DNA from: Candidatus Zymogenus saltonus
GTDB taxonomy: Bacteria; Desulfobacterota; Zymogenia; Zymogenales; Zymogenaceae
DNA: 54,834 bases
Assembly: GCA_016929395.1 (NCBI GenBank)
Contig: JAFGIX010000017.1
Location: 1-54,834, forward strand
Direction of reading: 5' to 3'
The notes below the pieces were generated by a model that was not told where the DNA came from, made no database searches, and worked only from the letters and a program-made list of their open reading frames with translations. Position numbers and translations under genes: made by a program. Shown here one piece after another: positions 28,099 to 37,209 of the stretch; the first letter of the stretch is position 1; every line of letters starts with the position of its first letter.

Positions 28099-29736
28099 AT
28101 GGCTAAGATGAAGGGGGCGGACATTCTCCTTAAAGGGCTGTTGGACCAGGGGGTAAGGGTTCTTTTCGGTTATCCGGGAGCGGCGACTCTCCCCATTTAC
28201 GACAGGATGGACGACTATCCCATCCGCCACATACTAGTGCGCCACGAGCAGGCGGCGGCCCACATGGCCGACGGCTACGCCCGGGCGTCCGGGGAGGTGG
28301 GGGTGTGCCTGGCAACGAGCGGCCCAGGGGCAACAAACCTCGTCACGGGAATAGCCACGGCCTATCTCGATTCCTCCCCGATAGTCGCCATCACCGGGCA
28401 GGTGGAGAGGCGCTTTATCGGCACCGACGCCTTCCAGGAGGTGGACATCGTCGGAATAACCATCCCCATAACAAAGCACAACCAGCATATTCTGACGGCG
28501 GCCGAGATCACCCCGGCGCTGAAGACGGCGTTTCTCCTGGCCAAGAGCGGGAGACCCGGCCCGGTCCTCCTCGATATACCGAAGGACGTCATGCTGGAGG
28601 AGGCGGAATACGACCCCGACGTCGACGTTACGCTGGAGGGATACAACCCCATTATCGCCGGCCACGGCGGCCAGATCAAAAAAGCGGCAACCCTTCTGGC
28701 ATCGGCCAAGAATCCGGTAATCGTGGCGGGGGGCGGGGTTATCCGCTCCGGGGCGACAGACCAGCTCATTGAGCTTGCCGAACTCCTCGGCGCGCCGGTC
28801 ATGACCACCCTCATGGGAAAGTCGGCCGTGCCCCAGTCCTTCAAATACCACCTTGGGATGATAGGGATGCATGGCGCCAAGGTAGCGGTGGATACCCTTA
28901 AATCGGCGGATGTCATCTTTGCCGTGGGCGCCCGATTCGGGGACAGGGCGGTCTTGTCATATGAGAAATTCACCGACCTCGCCAAGTTCATCCAAATAGA
29001 TATCGACCCCGCCGAGATAGAAAAGACCGTTAAGGTGGATATCCCGATAGTGGGCGACGCAAAGAACGTGCTCACGGAGCTGATCAAAAGGCTTAAGGAG
29101 GACGGGTCGGTTACGGAGAGAAAGAAGAAAAAGCCGGTGAGAAATCTTGAGACATACGACAGCGACAACGGCATGAGCATCCCCGCAATAGTCGAGATCC
29201 TCTCGGAGATGGGGGGCGATTTCATCGTGGCCACTGACGTAGGCAGACACCAGATCTGGGCCGCCAAGTACTACAACAGTCCAGGGCTCGACAGGGGGGG
29301 GTTCATCACGTCCGGTGGTTTGGGGACGATGGGCTTCGGCTTTCCCGCCTCCATGGGGGCCAAGATGGCGCGCCCGGAAAAGAAGGTCGTCCTCATCACG
29401 GGGGACGGGAGCTTTATGATGAACATTCAGGAGCTCGCCACCTCCTCCCACTACAACATCCCGGTGGTCGTAATAATAATGAACGATCATCACCTGGGGA
29501 TGATCCGCCAGGTTCAGGACATCTTCTACGACGGGAAGTATATGGAGTGCGAGTTCCCCCCCAACGTGGAGTTCGTCGATGTGGCCAGGGGCATGGGACT
29601 TGACGGGGTGAAGGTTACCGATATTAAGGACGTCAGGGGGGCGATAGAAAAGGGGCTTGAGTCGGACTCGACGTTTGTGATAGATTGTATAATCGAGTCC
29701 CAGGAGAACATCCCCTATCAGTCTTACGACAACTGA
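28099..29736 (+). CDS. ilvB: Acetolactate synthase large (catalytic) subunit
   Basis: 545 residues, ThDP-dependent. The catalytic Glu is in Val-Arg-His-Glu-Gln-Ala-Ala-Ala-His near residue 50. The ThDP/Mg site is Gly-Asp-Gly-Ser-Phe-Met-Met-Asn with the trailing Asn near 460. Val-Gly-Ala-Arg-Phe-Gly-Asp-Arg near 280 is the FAD-binding middle domain. It condenses two pyruvates, or pyruvate and 2-ketobutyrate, in the first common step of branched-chain amino acid synthesis. It is followed by two small-subunit genes. Confidence 0.95.
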   Translation: MAKMKGADILLKGLLDQGVRVLFGYPGAATLPIYDRMDDYPIRHILVRHEQAAAHMADGYARASGEVGVCLATSGPGATNLVTGIATAYLDSSPIVAITGQVERRFIGTDAFQEVDIVGITIPITKHNQHILTAAEITPALKTAFLLAKSGRPGPVLLDIPKDVMLEEAEYDPDVDVTLEGYNPIIAGHGGQIKKAATLLASAKNPVIVAGGGVIRSGATDQLIELAELLGAPVMTTLMGKSAVPQSFKYHLGMIGMHGAKVAVDTLKSADVIFAVGARFGDRAVLSYEKFTDLAKFIQIDIDPAEIEKTVKVDIPIVGDAKNVLTELIKRLKEDGSVTERKKKKPVRNLETYDSDNGMSIPAIVEILSEMGGDFIVATDVGRHQIWAAKYYNSPGLDRGGFITSGGLGTMGFGFPASMGAKMARPEKKVVLITGDGSFMMNIQELATSSHYNIPVVVIIMNDHHLGMIRQVQDIFYDGKYMECEFPPNVEFVDVARGMGLDGVKVTDIKDVRGAIEKGLESDSTFVIDCIIESQENIPYQSYDN

Positions 29737-29791
29737 TCGGGCTTAATCGTTTGGTTCTTTTAGGTTTTTTTAGGGGCATAAGGGCAACGCC

Positions 29792-30289
29792 GTGCAGAAG
29801 ATAATCTCGATATTGGTGGAGGACAAGCCGGGCGTTTTGATGCGCATCGCCGGACTCTTCTTCAGGAGGGGCTTCAACATCGAGGCCCTCTCAGTGGGGA
29901 GCACCGAGATACCCGGCAAGAGCCGCTTTACCATCACCGTGGACGGCGACGAAGCCGTCCTGGAACAGGTGAGAAAGCAGGTGCAGAAGCTTCTCAACGT
30001 CCACAGGACGGCGGAGCACGACCACAAGAACTCCCAGCTTCGGGAGTACGCCCTTATCAAGATAAACTTCTCAAAGAAGATAAAGACGGAGGTACTGCAC
30101 CTCGTCGAGTTCTTCGGGGGGAGGGTGATAGACATCTACGACGATGTGGCGATCATCGAGATAGCGGAGGAGGAGTCGAGGATCGACATGCTCTTCGAGC
30201 GGCTGGAGCCCTACGAGATAATCGAGTCCCTGCGCACGGGGAAGGTCAGCATGTTCAGGGGAAAGAGGTCGATTAATCCCCAGAGGTAA
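29792..30289 (+). CDS. ilvN: Acetolactate synthase small (regulatory) subunit, first copy
   Basis: 165 residues from a GTG start. An N-terminal ACT domain (Ile-Ser-Ile-Leu-Val-Glu-Asp-Lys-Pro-Gly-Val-Leu...Arg-Gly-Phe-Asn-Ile-Glu) is followed by the C-terminal ALS small-subunit domain. It activates IlvB and confers valine feedback. It is 55 bases after ilvB. The presence of a second small subunit downstream is unusual. Confidence 0.93.
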   Translation: MQKIISILVEDKPGVLMRIAGLFFRRGFNIEALSVGSTEIPGKSRFTITVDGDEAVLEQVRKQVQKLLNVHRTAEHDHKNSQLREYALIKINFSKKIKTEVLHLVEFFGGRVIDIYDDVAIIEIAEEESRIDMLFERLEPYEIIESLRTGKVSMFRGKRSINPQR

Positions 30290-30332
30290 GGGGGGATCTC
30301 GGCGGGTGGGGGTTGGGAAGATTTTTTATGCA

Positions 30333-30376
30333 GGGGGGGTTGGGGGGTTGGGGGGTTGGGGGGTCGGGGGGTCGGG
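30333..30376 (+). repeat. 8-base G6TT/G6TC tandem array between two small-subunit genes
   Basis: Runs of 7, 6, 6, 6, 6 and 3 G are separated by TT, TT, TT, TC and TC, a telomere-like array on the coding strand able to form stacked G-quadruplexes in DNA or RNA. G-rich units with ATTTTTTAT linkers continue to about 30440. Nothing else is visible in 30290-30572. Confidence 0.8.
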
Positions 30377-30572
30377 CATTTTTTATGTAGGAAGGGTCGG
30401 GTATTTTTTATATAGGGGGGGTTGGGCATTTTTGTGGATGAGGCAGATCGAGCAGGGAGGTAGATTGGATGAGGAGGCGGATCGAAGGGGAGGGAGGGGG
30501 ATGTCGGATTTTTTATAAGTTTGTTTAAAGCGTAAACACAAAAATACAAACAATATTTCCAGGTCTTAAGTC

Positions 30573-31127
30573 ATGGAGAAGAAACTTGAGAGGGTTTTGA
30601 GGATATATCCGAAGGAGGAGGAGCAGGAGTTTACCATCTTCATCATCTGCGAGAATAAGCCCGGGGTGACCGCAAACGTCAGCAACCTCATCAGCAGGAG
30701 GGGATTCAACATCACCTCATTTATCGGCGCCAGCACCCAGACCGAGGACGTCTACAAGATCATCATCAAGCTTATGGCCACCCCCACGGGACTCAAGGGA
30801 ATCGTAAAGCAGATAGCGAAATTGATCAACATCATAGAGGTAAGGGACTCCCTGAAGGAGGAGTTTCTGGAGTACGAGATGCTTCTTGTGAAGCTCAAGT
30901 ACTCGGTCGAAAAGCACGGGGACATCCTACAGGTCGTCAACCATTACCACGGCGAGATAGTCGACCTTCACGACGACAAGATAACCATCGCCTTTAACGG
31001 CACACCCGAGAAGGTGGAGACGATCTTCGCCCTGATCAAGCCCTTCGGTTGTCTCGATGTGGTCAAGTCGGGGATAGCGGTGATGAGGAAATACGAAAAT
31101 AACGAGTCAAGTATTCACTCCGACTGA
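30573..31127 (+). CDS. Second acetolactate synthase small-subunit-like ACT protein
   Basis: 184 residues. After a 20-residue charged start comes an ACT domain (Phe-Ile-Ile-Cys-Glu-Asn-Lys-Pro-Gly-Val-Thr-Ala-Asn...Arg-Gly-Phe-Asn-Ile-Thr) and a C-terminal domain like that of IlvN. It is clearly paralogous to the preceding gene but diverged. It may pair with IlvB under different conditions or form mixed regulatory dimers. The linker between the ACT motif and the C-domain retains the expected length. Confidence 0.85.
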   Translation: MEKKLERVLRIYPKEEEQEFTIFIICENKPGVTANVSNLISRRGFNITSFIGASTQTEDVYKIIIKLMATPTGLKGIVKQIAKLINIIEVRDSLKEEFLEYEMLLVKLKYSVEKHGDILQVVNHYHGEIVDLHDDKITIAFNGTPEKVETIFALIKPFGCLDVVKSGIAVMRKYENNESSIHSD

Positions 31128-31192
31128 TTTATTAGGCCTTTGTTCGGTTAAAATATTGGTTTGATTTATTAACTTTTTTAAGAGGGGATTGA

Positions 31193-32881
31193 ATGGAAAC
31201 AAAAATGTGGCACAAGTCTTATGCAGAGGGCGTTCAAAAGAGCATCAAGTACGAAAAACTCACTATATCGCAGGCCCTGACGAGATCTGCCGAGAATTAT
31301 CCAAATGTGGTGGCCCTGAACTACATGGGCAACAAGATTACTTACAAGAAGCTGAACGCCATGGTAAATCAGTTTGCCAGGGCGCTGTTGGACCTTGGAG
31401 TCAAAAAGGGTGACAAGATCGCAGTTTGTCTTCCGAACCTTCCCCAGACGGTCATAACCAACATGGCAATCTGGCGGGTCGGGGCAGTGGCGGTTCAGAA
31501 CAACCCCCTCTACACGGAGAGGGAACTCACCTATCAGCTCAACGACTCCGACTCCAGGATGATAATCACGATGGCCCTTCTGGTTCCCAGGATTGAAAAG
31601 ATAAAGGGGGACACCAAGATCGAGAAGACTATAGCCTGTCATATAAACTCATATCTGCCGTTTCCCAAAAAGCAGCTCTTTCCCTACGTCAGAAAGGCTA
31701 TGTACAGAAAGATCACGCCCACCGACGACCTCCTGGTCTTCAAGGACGTGATAAAGAAATACTCCCCGGCGCCCCTCGAGGACAAGAGCAAGTGGGAAGA
31801 GCTGTCGACGCTCCTATACACTGGAGGTACCACCGGGGTAAGCAAGGGGGTCATGCTCTCTCACGAGAACATAAGCGTAAACGTCCAGCAGCTTCTCGGG
31901 TGGTTTCCAGATATAGGCCCAGGCGATGTAAAAATGGTGGGTACGTTCCCGATCTTTCACACGGCTGGTTTCACGGCGATCCAGAACCTGAACATATGGC
32001 AGGCATGGGAGCATATTATGATCCCAAGGCCGGAACCTAAGGCGATTATCGATCTTCTGAAATCGGAGAAGCCGAACTGGCTCCCCGGCGTGCCTACGAT
32101 CTTCGTGGGTCTCCTGAACGAGCCGGAATTCAGGAATATGGACCTCACCTTTATCGACGGATTCATATCCGGAGCGGCGCCCCTGGCGACGGATACCATA
32201 AACGACCTCAAGGCGCTGACCGGAGCGACAATCTGCGAGGTCTACGGCCTTACGGAGACGGCGCCGCTGGCCACGGCCGGCCCCTGGGGCGGGAAGCTCA
32301 AACCCGGCACCGTGGGAGTCCCCGTCGCCGACACGGACATCAAGGTCGTCGATATCGAGAAGGGGAAGAAGGAGATGAAGATAGGGGAGCCGGGGGAGGT
32401 CATCATCAAGGGACCGCAGGTCATGATGGGATATTACAAGAAGCCCAAGGAGACGGCTGAGGTCATGAAGGACGGCTGGTTTTACAGCGGAGATATCGGA
32501 ACCTTCGACGAAGACGGATACCTCACAATAGTGGACAGGAAGAAGGACATGATAATCGCCGGCGGATACAATATCTACCCGCTGGAGATCGACGATATAC
32601 TCTTCGACCACCCAAAGATCATGGAGGCGTGCACGGTGGGCGTTCCCCACGGATACCGCGGCGAGACAGTAAAGGCCTTCATCGTGGTTAAGGGGGGCGA
32701 GACCCTGACGGAGGAGGAAGTAACGAAATATTGCAAGGAAAAGATGGCCGCCTACAAGGTCCCGAAGATAATCGAGTTTGTCGATGCCCTTCCCAAATCC
32801 GCGGTGGGCAAAATCCTGAGAAAGGAGCTGAGGGCACGGGAGCTTGAGAAGGCAAAGAAGGAGAAGGAAGGGGGAAAATAG
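31193..32881 (+). CDS. AMP-forming acyl-CoA synthetase (fatty-acid CoA ligase)
   Basis: 562 residues of the ANL superfamily. The phosphate loop Tyr-Thr-Gly-Gly-Thr-Thr-Gly-Val-Ser-Lys-Gly lies near residues 206-216 and Val-Tyr-Gly-Leu-Thr-Glu near 350. The Asp of Tyr-Ser-Gly-Asp-Ile-Gly near 433, Asp-Arg-Lys-Lys-Asp near 450 and the C-terminal Lys of Pro-Lys-Ser-Ala-Val-Gly-Lys near 543 are all in place. It activates a carboxylic acid to its CoA ester, which could feed the acyl-CoA enzymes at the left of the window. Ribosome site AGAGGGGA. Confidence 0.93.
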   Translation: METKMWHKSYAEGVQKSIKYEKLTISQALTRSAENYPNVVALNYMGNKITYKKLNAMVNQFARALLDLGVKKGDKIAVCLPNLPQTVITNMAIWRVGAVAVQNNPLYTERELTYQLNDSDSRMIITMALLVPRIEKIKGDTKIEKTIACHINSYLPFPKKQLFPYVRKAMYRKITPTDDLLVFKDVIKKYSPAPLEDKSKWEELSTLLYTGGTTGVSKGVMLSHENISVNVQQLLGWFPDIGPGDVKMVGTFPIFHTAGFTAIQNLNIWQAWEHIMIPRPEPKAIIDLLKSEKPNWLPGVPTIFVGLLNEPEFRNMDLTFIDGFISGAAPLATDTINDLKALTGATICEVYGLTETAPLATAGPWGGKLKPGTVGVPVADTDIKVVDIEKGKKEMKIGEPGEVIIKGPQVMMGYYKKPKETAEVMKDGWFYSGDIGTFDEDGYLTIVDRKKDMIIAGGYNIYPLEIDDILFDHPKIMEACTVGVPHGYRGETVKAFIVVKGGETLTEEEVTKYCKEKMAAYKVPKIIEFVDALPKSAVGKILRKELRARELEKAKKEKEGGK

Positions 32882-33216
32882 TCCCATCTTAATACGATTT
32901 TGAGTGCGGGGCGGCTGGTTGTAAGGCTGGTGAATTGGTAGGCCGGCTGGAGGATTGTTGTGAAGGCTCTCACGATTTGTAATTGTTAGAGCGGCCGGTC
33001 GGGTGGTTGGTTGATAGCGTGTCGAAACAACCGATGAGGGTGAGAGGGGCCGGTTGAAGGATTGGTGTTTATAAGGGGTAAGGGAGTGGGGGGGGTCCTT
33101 AAATCCTCATCCTATTAAAAATGATAGAAACAGTTAAGGGAGACGGCGTCTTATAACAAGGGCCGTCCCCCATTTTTTTGTCGACAAGGGCTAAATTTCA
33201 ATTCCGGTCTTTTTCA
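32882..33216. other. Convergent intergenic region, G-rich on plus, with terminator
   Basis: From 32900 to 33095 the plus strand is rich in GGCTGG, GGTTGG and G-runs, without any gene. The region ends in the terminator at 33138-33179. Confidence 0.45.
33138..33179 (+). terminator. Terminator after the acyl-CoA synthetase
   Basis: A 10-base stem (GGGAGACGGC against GCCGTCCCCC, one mismatch) with a 14-nt loop, followed by A and seven T. Confidence 0.75.
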
Positions 33217-34359
33217 TCAATGGTGGTGGTGGTCGTGGTCACCCTCACAGTGGATATGCTCAACGGAGCAGGTGGAGTCGCAGCTTCCCTTCCTCCTCGC
33301 GTACTTGTTATATACGGCGATAATGAGGAGGATGGCCGAGACGGCGGCAAGCACGGCCTTGACCGGCTCGCCGATGAACTCCGACGCCTTCCCGGCGTAG
33401 GCCCCGGGAGTCACGCCCAGGGCGGAGTATAGCCGGTCGGTCAAGAGCCCCATCGACACCGCCACGACCGATATAGTCGCAAGGTAGATAGCGGCGGAGC
33501 GCTTCCCCAGCGTCCCCGCCACCACCGACAGGGAGGCGAGGTTCGTGGCCGGCCCGGCGAGGAGAAACACCAGCGCCGCCCCCGGGCTTACGCCGGAGAG
33601 GATCAGGGCCGCCGCAATGGGGGTCGAGGCCGTGGCGCAGATATACATCGGAATCCCCGCAAGGAGCATTATCAGCATAGAGTGCAATCCCCCGCCAAGG
33701 TATCTCTCCATCAGCCGCTCCGGGGCGAGGTAGGTTATCGCCCCGGCAAGAACCACGCCGATGACAAACCAGAGGGCAAAGTCCTCGAACAGCTCGCCGA
33801 AGGAGTATTTTACCGCAGCGGTGAGCTTCTCGAAGAGGGTGTGGTGGCTCCTGTGGATTTCTATGGGACAGTTTATCCCGTCGCAGCAGCCGTCCACCTT
33901 GCATGTGATGTCGATCTTTTTCGGATCGGTCTCGGGTTCCTCTCCCGAGGTCAGGTTGTCGGCGATCCCGGCTATGGTTGCGGATATGAAGGCCGAGATC
34001 GGCCTTATTACCGTCATCAGGGGATCGATCAGGGCGTAGGTCACCGCGATCGAGTCGACCCCAGACTCAGGAGTGGAGATTAGAAAAGATAAGGTGGCCC
34101 CACGGGTGGCCCCCTGCTTTCTCAACGATACGGCCGCCGGCAGCACCCCGCAGGAGCATAGGGGTACCGGGATTCCGAATATCGAAGCCAGAAGGACCGA
34201 CCTCACCTTGCCCTTCCCGAAGTGCCTGTAGATCGTCTCGGGATTCAGGAAGATGTAGATCAGTCCCGCAAAGAGGGAGCCGAAAAGGACGTAGGGGGCG
34301 GCCTCCTTCAGTATCCACCAGGAGGCCTTCATGATTCCCGACAACATTTCTACAATCAT
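33217..34359 (-). CDS. DUF318/ArsP-type permease with His-rich tail (SO_0444-like metal efflux)
   Basis: 380 residues with about eight to ten membrane segments in two repeats. The first repeat has Pro-Val-Pro-Leu-Cys-Ser-Cys-Gly-Val-Leu-Pro (near 60), a thiol motif of this permease family. A central cytoplasmic loop has Cys-Lys-Val-Asp-Gly-Cys-Cys-Asp-Gly-Ile-Asn-Cys. The tail ends Cys-Ser-Val-Glu-His-Ile-His-Cys then Gly-Asp-His-Asp and four His. The thiol and histidine clusters suggest Cu/Zn or arsenical handling. Tandem palindromes over its promoter suggest metal-responsive repression. Confidence 0.8.
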   Translation of the reverse strand: MIVEMLSGIMKASWWILKEAAPYVLFGSLFAGLIYIFLNPETIYRHFGKGKVRSVLLASIFGIPVPLCSCGVLPAAVSLRKQGATRGATLSFLISTPESGVDSIAVTYALIDPLMTVIRPISAFISATIAGIADNLTSGEEPETDPKKIDITCKVDGCCDGINCPIEIHRSHHTLFEKLTAAVKYSFGELFEDFALWFVIGVVLAGAITYLAPERLMERYLGGGLHSMLIMLLAGIPMYICATASTPIAAALILSGVSPGAALVFLLAGPATNLASLSVVAGTLGKRSAAIYLATISVVAVSMGLLTDRLYSALGVTPGAYAGKASEFIGEPVKAVLAAVSAILLIIAVYNKYARRKGSCDSTCSVEHIHCEGDHDHHHH

Positions 34360-34457
34360 AATATTCCCCCCATCTTTTAGCCCCCCGAATTAGGCACAAT
34401 TCTTTTTTGGATATTGTGTAAATACAATATGCTAAACATTAGGCGTATCTAAAATTG

Positions 34458-34517
34458 TTAGCTAATATTCTATAAGTCTAATATATATAGTTTAGCCTAA
34501 CTTCGTTGACATGTCAA
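34458..34517 (-). promoter_or_regulatory. Promoter with palindromic operators of the permease gene
   Basis: On the minus strand TTGACA (34517-34512), 17 bases, TAAACT (34494-34489). TTAGGCTAA (34500-34492) overlaps the -10 and TTAGCTAA (34465-34458) lies just downstream, a usual place for an ArsR-type repressor. TTGACATGTCAA at 34506-34517 is itself palindromic. Nothing defined is seen between 34518 and 34796. Confidence 0.5.
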
Positions 34518-34796
34518 GACTTTTTTAGAAGAGGGATAAAAAATCGGTTTTTGGAATTTCCTTTGAAGTTTAATCTTATAGGAGATTTCCTGTAAATCTT
34601 GCTTGAGATGCAGGCTTCTCTTCTACTTGGATAGGATTGAGCGCTCGGTCGGGTGGAAATCGGTTAAGATTCTTTTTCCTCAACCGGACGACATTGAAAA
34701 ATAAGATCGATTAGGTCAATTGGTCAATTCCCGGACAAATCGGAAAACCGTTCTCAAATAGCCGGATCAAATTTCCAGCTTTTTGCCGGTCTCTTT

Positions 34797-35684
34797 TTAA
34801 TCTCCCTTTTTTACCTCGTAGTCCGTCAATATGAGCCCGACAAAATCGACACTCTCGCGCTTGTACCCCTCCTTCTTTGCAACTATGTCGAGCCCCATTG
34901 TCGTTAGATCTTCCAGCTGGGGAAAGACGACCGTTTTTTCCCTCTTGTCCACCGATTTTATGTAGTGTTTGCAGGAGTCGCAGACGTAGACACGGTGTAT
35001 CTCGTCGTTTTTTGCAAAGAAGTATTGGAGTTTTTTCTGGTCTTCCTCGCCGCAGTGGACGCAGACCAGCCGGGGGAAGTTCCAGCTCTGGGAACAGCGG
35101 CCGCAGTACAGGAAAAGCCTGTTTTCTTCCCCCTCGATCGCAGAGATGTTGGGGGGCGCGCCGCATATGGGGCAGTAGGATTTGCCCCAGGAGTCGAGTG
35201 CTTTTTTTGGCGGATCGGCCAGCTTGACGCCGTTGATCAGCGGCAGAAGAGTCTCGCCGGCGGCGAAAAGTATCACGGGCCTAAGGTGCGAAAAATCTTT
35301 GGGGAAGTCGTATTGACCCATCAACACCCCCTCGAGGAGCTCTCTGAACAATTCCTCTCTCTCGAACAGGGCGTTGACTGCAGACGCAAAATCGCTGTTC
35401 CTCGTCAAGAGGATTTCCACTATATTTTTAAACCTCTTAAACAATGTGCCGAGGTCTTTGGGGAGAGTCCTTTTATCGATGGCCGGAAAGCCCTCCTTGA
35501 GTTTGTCCCAGCTTATGCTTTTTCCGTTTACCGGTATGGTGTCACAAGAGAGCTCCGAGAGCTTCAAAAACAGATCCAGAACCTCGACTATCTCCGGGTG
35601 TTTCTCCTTCGACTTTTCTATGGCTCTCCTTTCCTCTCTATTCATATTCATTTTCTCTTTGCTGTTTGTGTCTTTTTCCTTCAT
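34797..35684 (-). CDS. fdhE: Formate dehydrogenase accessory protein FdhE
   Basis: About 295 residues from the Met at 35684; the frame opens at 35738, but that part overlaps the hairpin at 35724-35757. FdhE proteins carry two rubredoxin-like iron sites, here Cys-Pro-Ile-Cys, Cys-Gly-Arg-Cys, Cys-Val-His-Cys and Cys-Asp-Ser-Cys in the C-terminal half. In E. coli FdhE is required for formate dehydrogenase maturation. It lies directly downstream of fdhABC, which supports the call although the N-terminal half is diverged. Confidence 0.82.
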   Translation of the reverse strand: MKEKDTNSKEKMNMNREERRAIEKSKEKHPEIVEVLDLFLKLSELSCDTIPVNGKSISWDKLKEGFPAIDKRTLPKDLGTLFKRFKNIVEILLTRNSDFASAVNALFEREELFRELLEGVLMGQYDFPKDFSHLRPVILFAAGETLLPLINGVKLADPPKKALDSWGKSYCPICGAPPNISAIEGEENRLFLYCGRCSQSWNFPRLVCVHCGEEDQKKLQYFFAKNDEIHRVYVCDSCKHYIKSVDKREKTVVFPQLEDLTTMGLDIVAKKEGYKRESVDFVGLILTDYEVKKGD

Positions 35685-35723
35685 GATTGATTGTGTCCGT
35701 TTTTTATCTGCTTTATAGAATAA

Positions 35724-35757
35724 AATAGAGGGCGGCAAAAAAACCGCCCTCTATTTG
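35724..35757 (-). terminator. Strong hairpin between fdhC and fdhE
   Basis: A perfect 13-bp stem (AAATAGAGGGCGG/CCGCCCTCTATTT, 8-nt loop) followed on minus by TTTTATT. It probably attenuates transcription into fdhE, so that the maturation factor is made at a lower level than the enzyme. Confidence 0.75.
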
Positions 35758-35774
35758 TGTTGTTGTTTTTTTAC

Positions 35775-36398
35775 CTAAACAGTCTTGCTCTTTCCCTTCT
35801 TTTTATACCAGCCCGTCATGTGGGTCTTTGCCCATGCTTCCGTCACCTTGCCGTCGAGCATGGCGTCGACCGATCCCGTGGTCCCGATGGTTCCCAGGTA
35901 GATATGAGTCATGGCAAAGCCTCCAATAACCATGACACCGAAGGCGTGGAAAACCATCACCCAGCGCAGGAAGGCGGAGCTCAAGTGTCCCGCTCCCAGC
36001 CAGAGGATGAATCCCGTAACGACCATTACGAGGCCGTAGACCGCAACGGTGATGAAGAAGAGTTTCTGACCCGCGTTGTACTTGTAGGGCTCGGGGATCT
36101 TGGCGTCCCAGAGGTACCCGCCGGCGGCCTTGAGCCAGACGATGTCGTCGCTGTTCAGCGAGCCGGCGTCCTTCTTCCAGATGGTTATCGCCCAGATGAG
36201 GGAGACGGTGAAAAACAATCCTAAAATCCCGTGGATGGCGATGACCGCTCTGTATCCGCCGAAGATAGATGCCAGGGGCTCGAAAGACCTGAAGGCCATC
36301 ATCAGCCCCGTCGCAACCAGCAGGAGACATGAAACGGCAAGCACCCAGTGAACGACCCTTTCTGTGGGTGTTGTAACTATTACTTTTTTTCCAGCCAT
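35775..36398 (-). CDS. fdhC: Formate dehydrogenase cytochrome b (gamma) subunit
   Basis: 207 residues with four membrane segments, starting Thr-Pro-Thr-Glu-Arg-Val-Val-His-Trp-Val as in FdnI/FdoI-type di-heme cytochromes b. His residues in segments 1, 2 and 4 (His17, a His near 55 and two near 150-165) are candidate heme ligands. It would pass electrons from the periplasmic FdhAB to the quinone pool. It begins one base after the fdhB stop. Confidence 0.9.
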   Translation of the reverse strand: MAGKKVIVTTPTERVVHWVLAVSCLLLVATGLMMAFRSFEPLASIFGGYRAVIAIHGILGLFFTVSLIWAITIWKKDAGSLNSDDIVWLKAAGGYLWDAKIPEPYKYNAGQKLFFITVAVYGLVMVVTGFILWLGAGHLSSAFLRWVMVFHAFGVMVIGGFAMTHIYLGTIGTTGSVDAMLDGKVTEAWAKTHMTGWYKKKGKSKTV

Positions 36399-36399
36399 G

Positions 36400-37209
36400 C
36401 TAACCCTCCTCTCCTTTGGGCCGCTTCGGGCCTTTGATTACGTAATGGAGCAGAGCCGCGCCGATTACCGCGCCCATTGTGAAGAGTCCGAGGGGCTTGG
36501 CGACGTTCTTCCACAGCTTGACGGAGAGGGGCACGCTCGGCGATTTGACCAGTCTGTCGTAGTGCCCTTCCTTTTCCGTAAGGACGTACATGACATGGGT
36601 TCCCCCGACGTACTTGTCGCCGTAAAGGGATGCGTCTTCGTATCCCATCGCCACAAGCTCCTTCACCCTCTCGTTGCCCTTCTTGATCATCTCCTCTTTG
36701 GTGCCCCAGGAAAGGGTGCCGGTGGGACAGGCCTTTACGCAGGCCGGAACGAGGTTGTTCGTTATCCTGTCCTCGCAGAGGGTACACTTATAGGTCTTCT
36801 CGGATTCCCTGTCGTACCTCGGGATGTTGAAGGGACACGCGATGGTGCAGTATTTACATCCTATGCAGAGGTCCTGGTTGAGCCTCACGGCGCCCATCTC
36901 CCCGTAACTCAGGGCGCCCGTGGGGCAGACCCTTACGCAGGAGGCGTCGGTGCAGTGCATGCAGCCGTCTTTTCTGAAAATCCACTCTAAATCGCCGTTT
37001 TCCTTTACCCCTTCCTGAAAGCGGATAAGGGTCCACGTGTTGTGCTGGAGGTCCTGGGGGTTCTGGTAGCTTCCCACGTTTTTCGTCTGGACCGCGGGCT
37101 GGGAGTTCCAGTTTTTACAGGCCACCTGACAGCTCCTGCACCCCGTGCACTTCGAGAGGTCAATGAGCTTTGCCATCTCGTCTCGCATTATTGATTTTGT
37201 CGCTGCCAT
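36400..37209 (-). CDS. fdhB: Formate dehydrogenase iron-sulfur (beta) subunit
   Basis: 269 residues. Four ferredoxin-type cysteine groups are visible: Cys-Thr-Gly-Cys-Arg-Ser-Cys, Cys-Met-His-Cys-Thr-Asp-Ala-Ser-Cys, Cys-Ile-Gly-Cys-Lys-Tyr-Cys and Cys-Thr-Leu-Cys, each with distal Cys-Pro partners, enough for four [4Fe-4S] clusters. A C-terminal membrane helix (about 238-258) anchors it, as in FdnH. It starts at the base next to the fdhA stop. Confidence 0.93.
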   Translation of the reverse strand: MAATKSIMRDEMAKLIDLSKCTGCRSCQVACKNWNSQPAVQTKNVGSYQNPQDLQHNTWTLIRFQEGVKENGDLEWIFRKDGCMHCTDASCVRVCPTGALSYGEMGAVRLNQDLCIGCKYCTIACPFNIPRYDRESEKTYKCTLCEDRITNNLVPACVKACPTGTLSWGTKEEMIKKGNERVKELVAMGYEDASLYGDKYVGGTHVMYVLTEKEGHYDRLVKSPSVPLSVKLWKNVAKPLGLFTMGAVIGAALLHYVIKGPKRPKGEEG

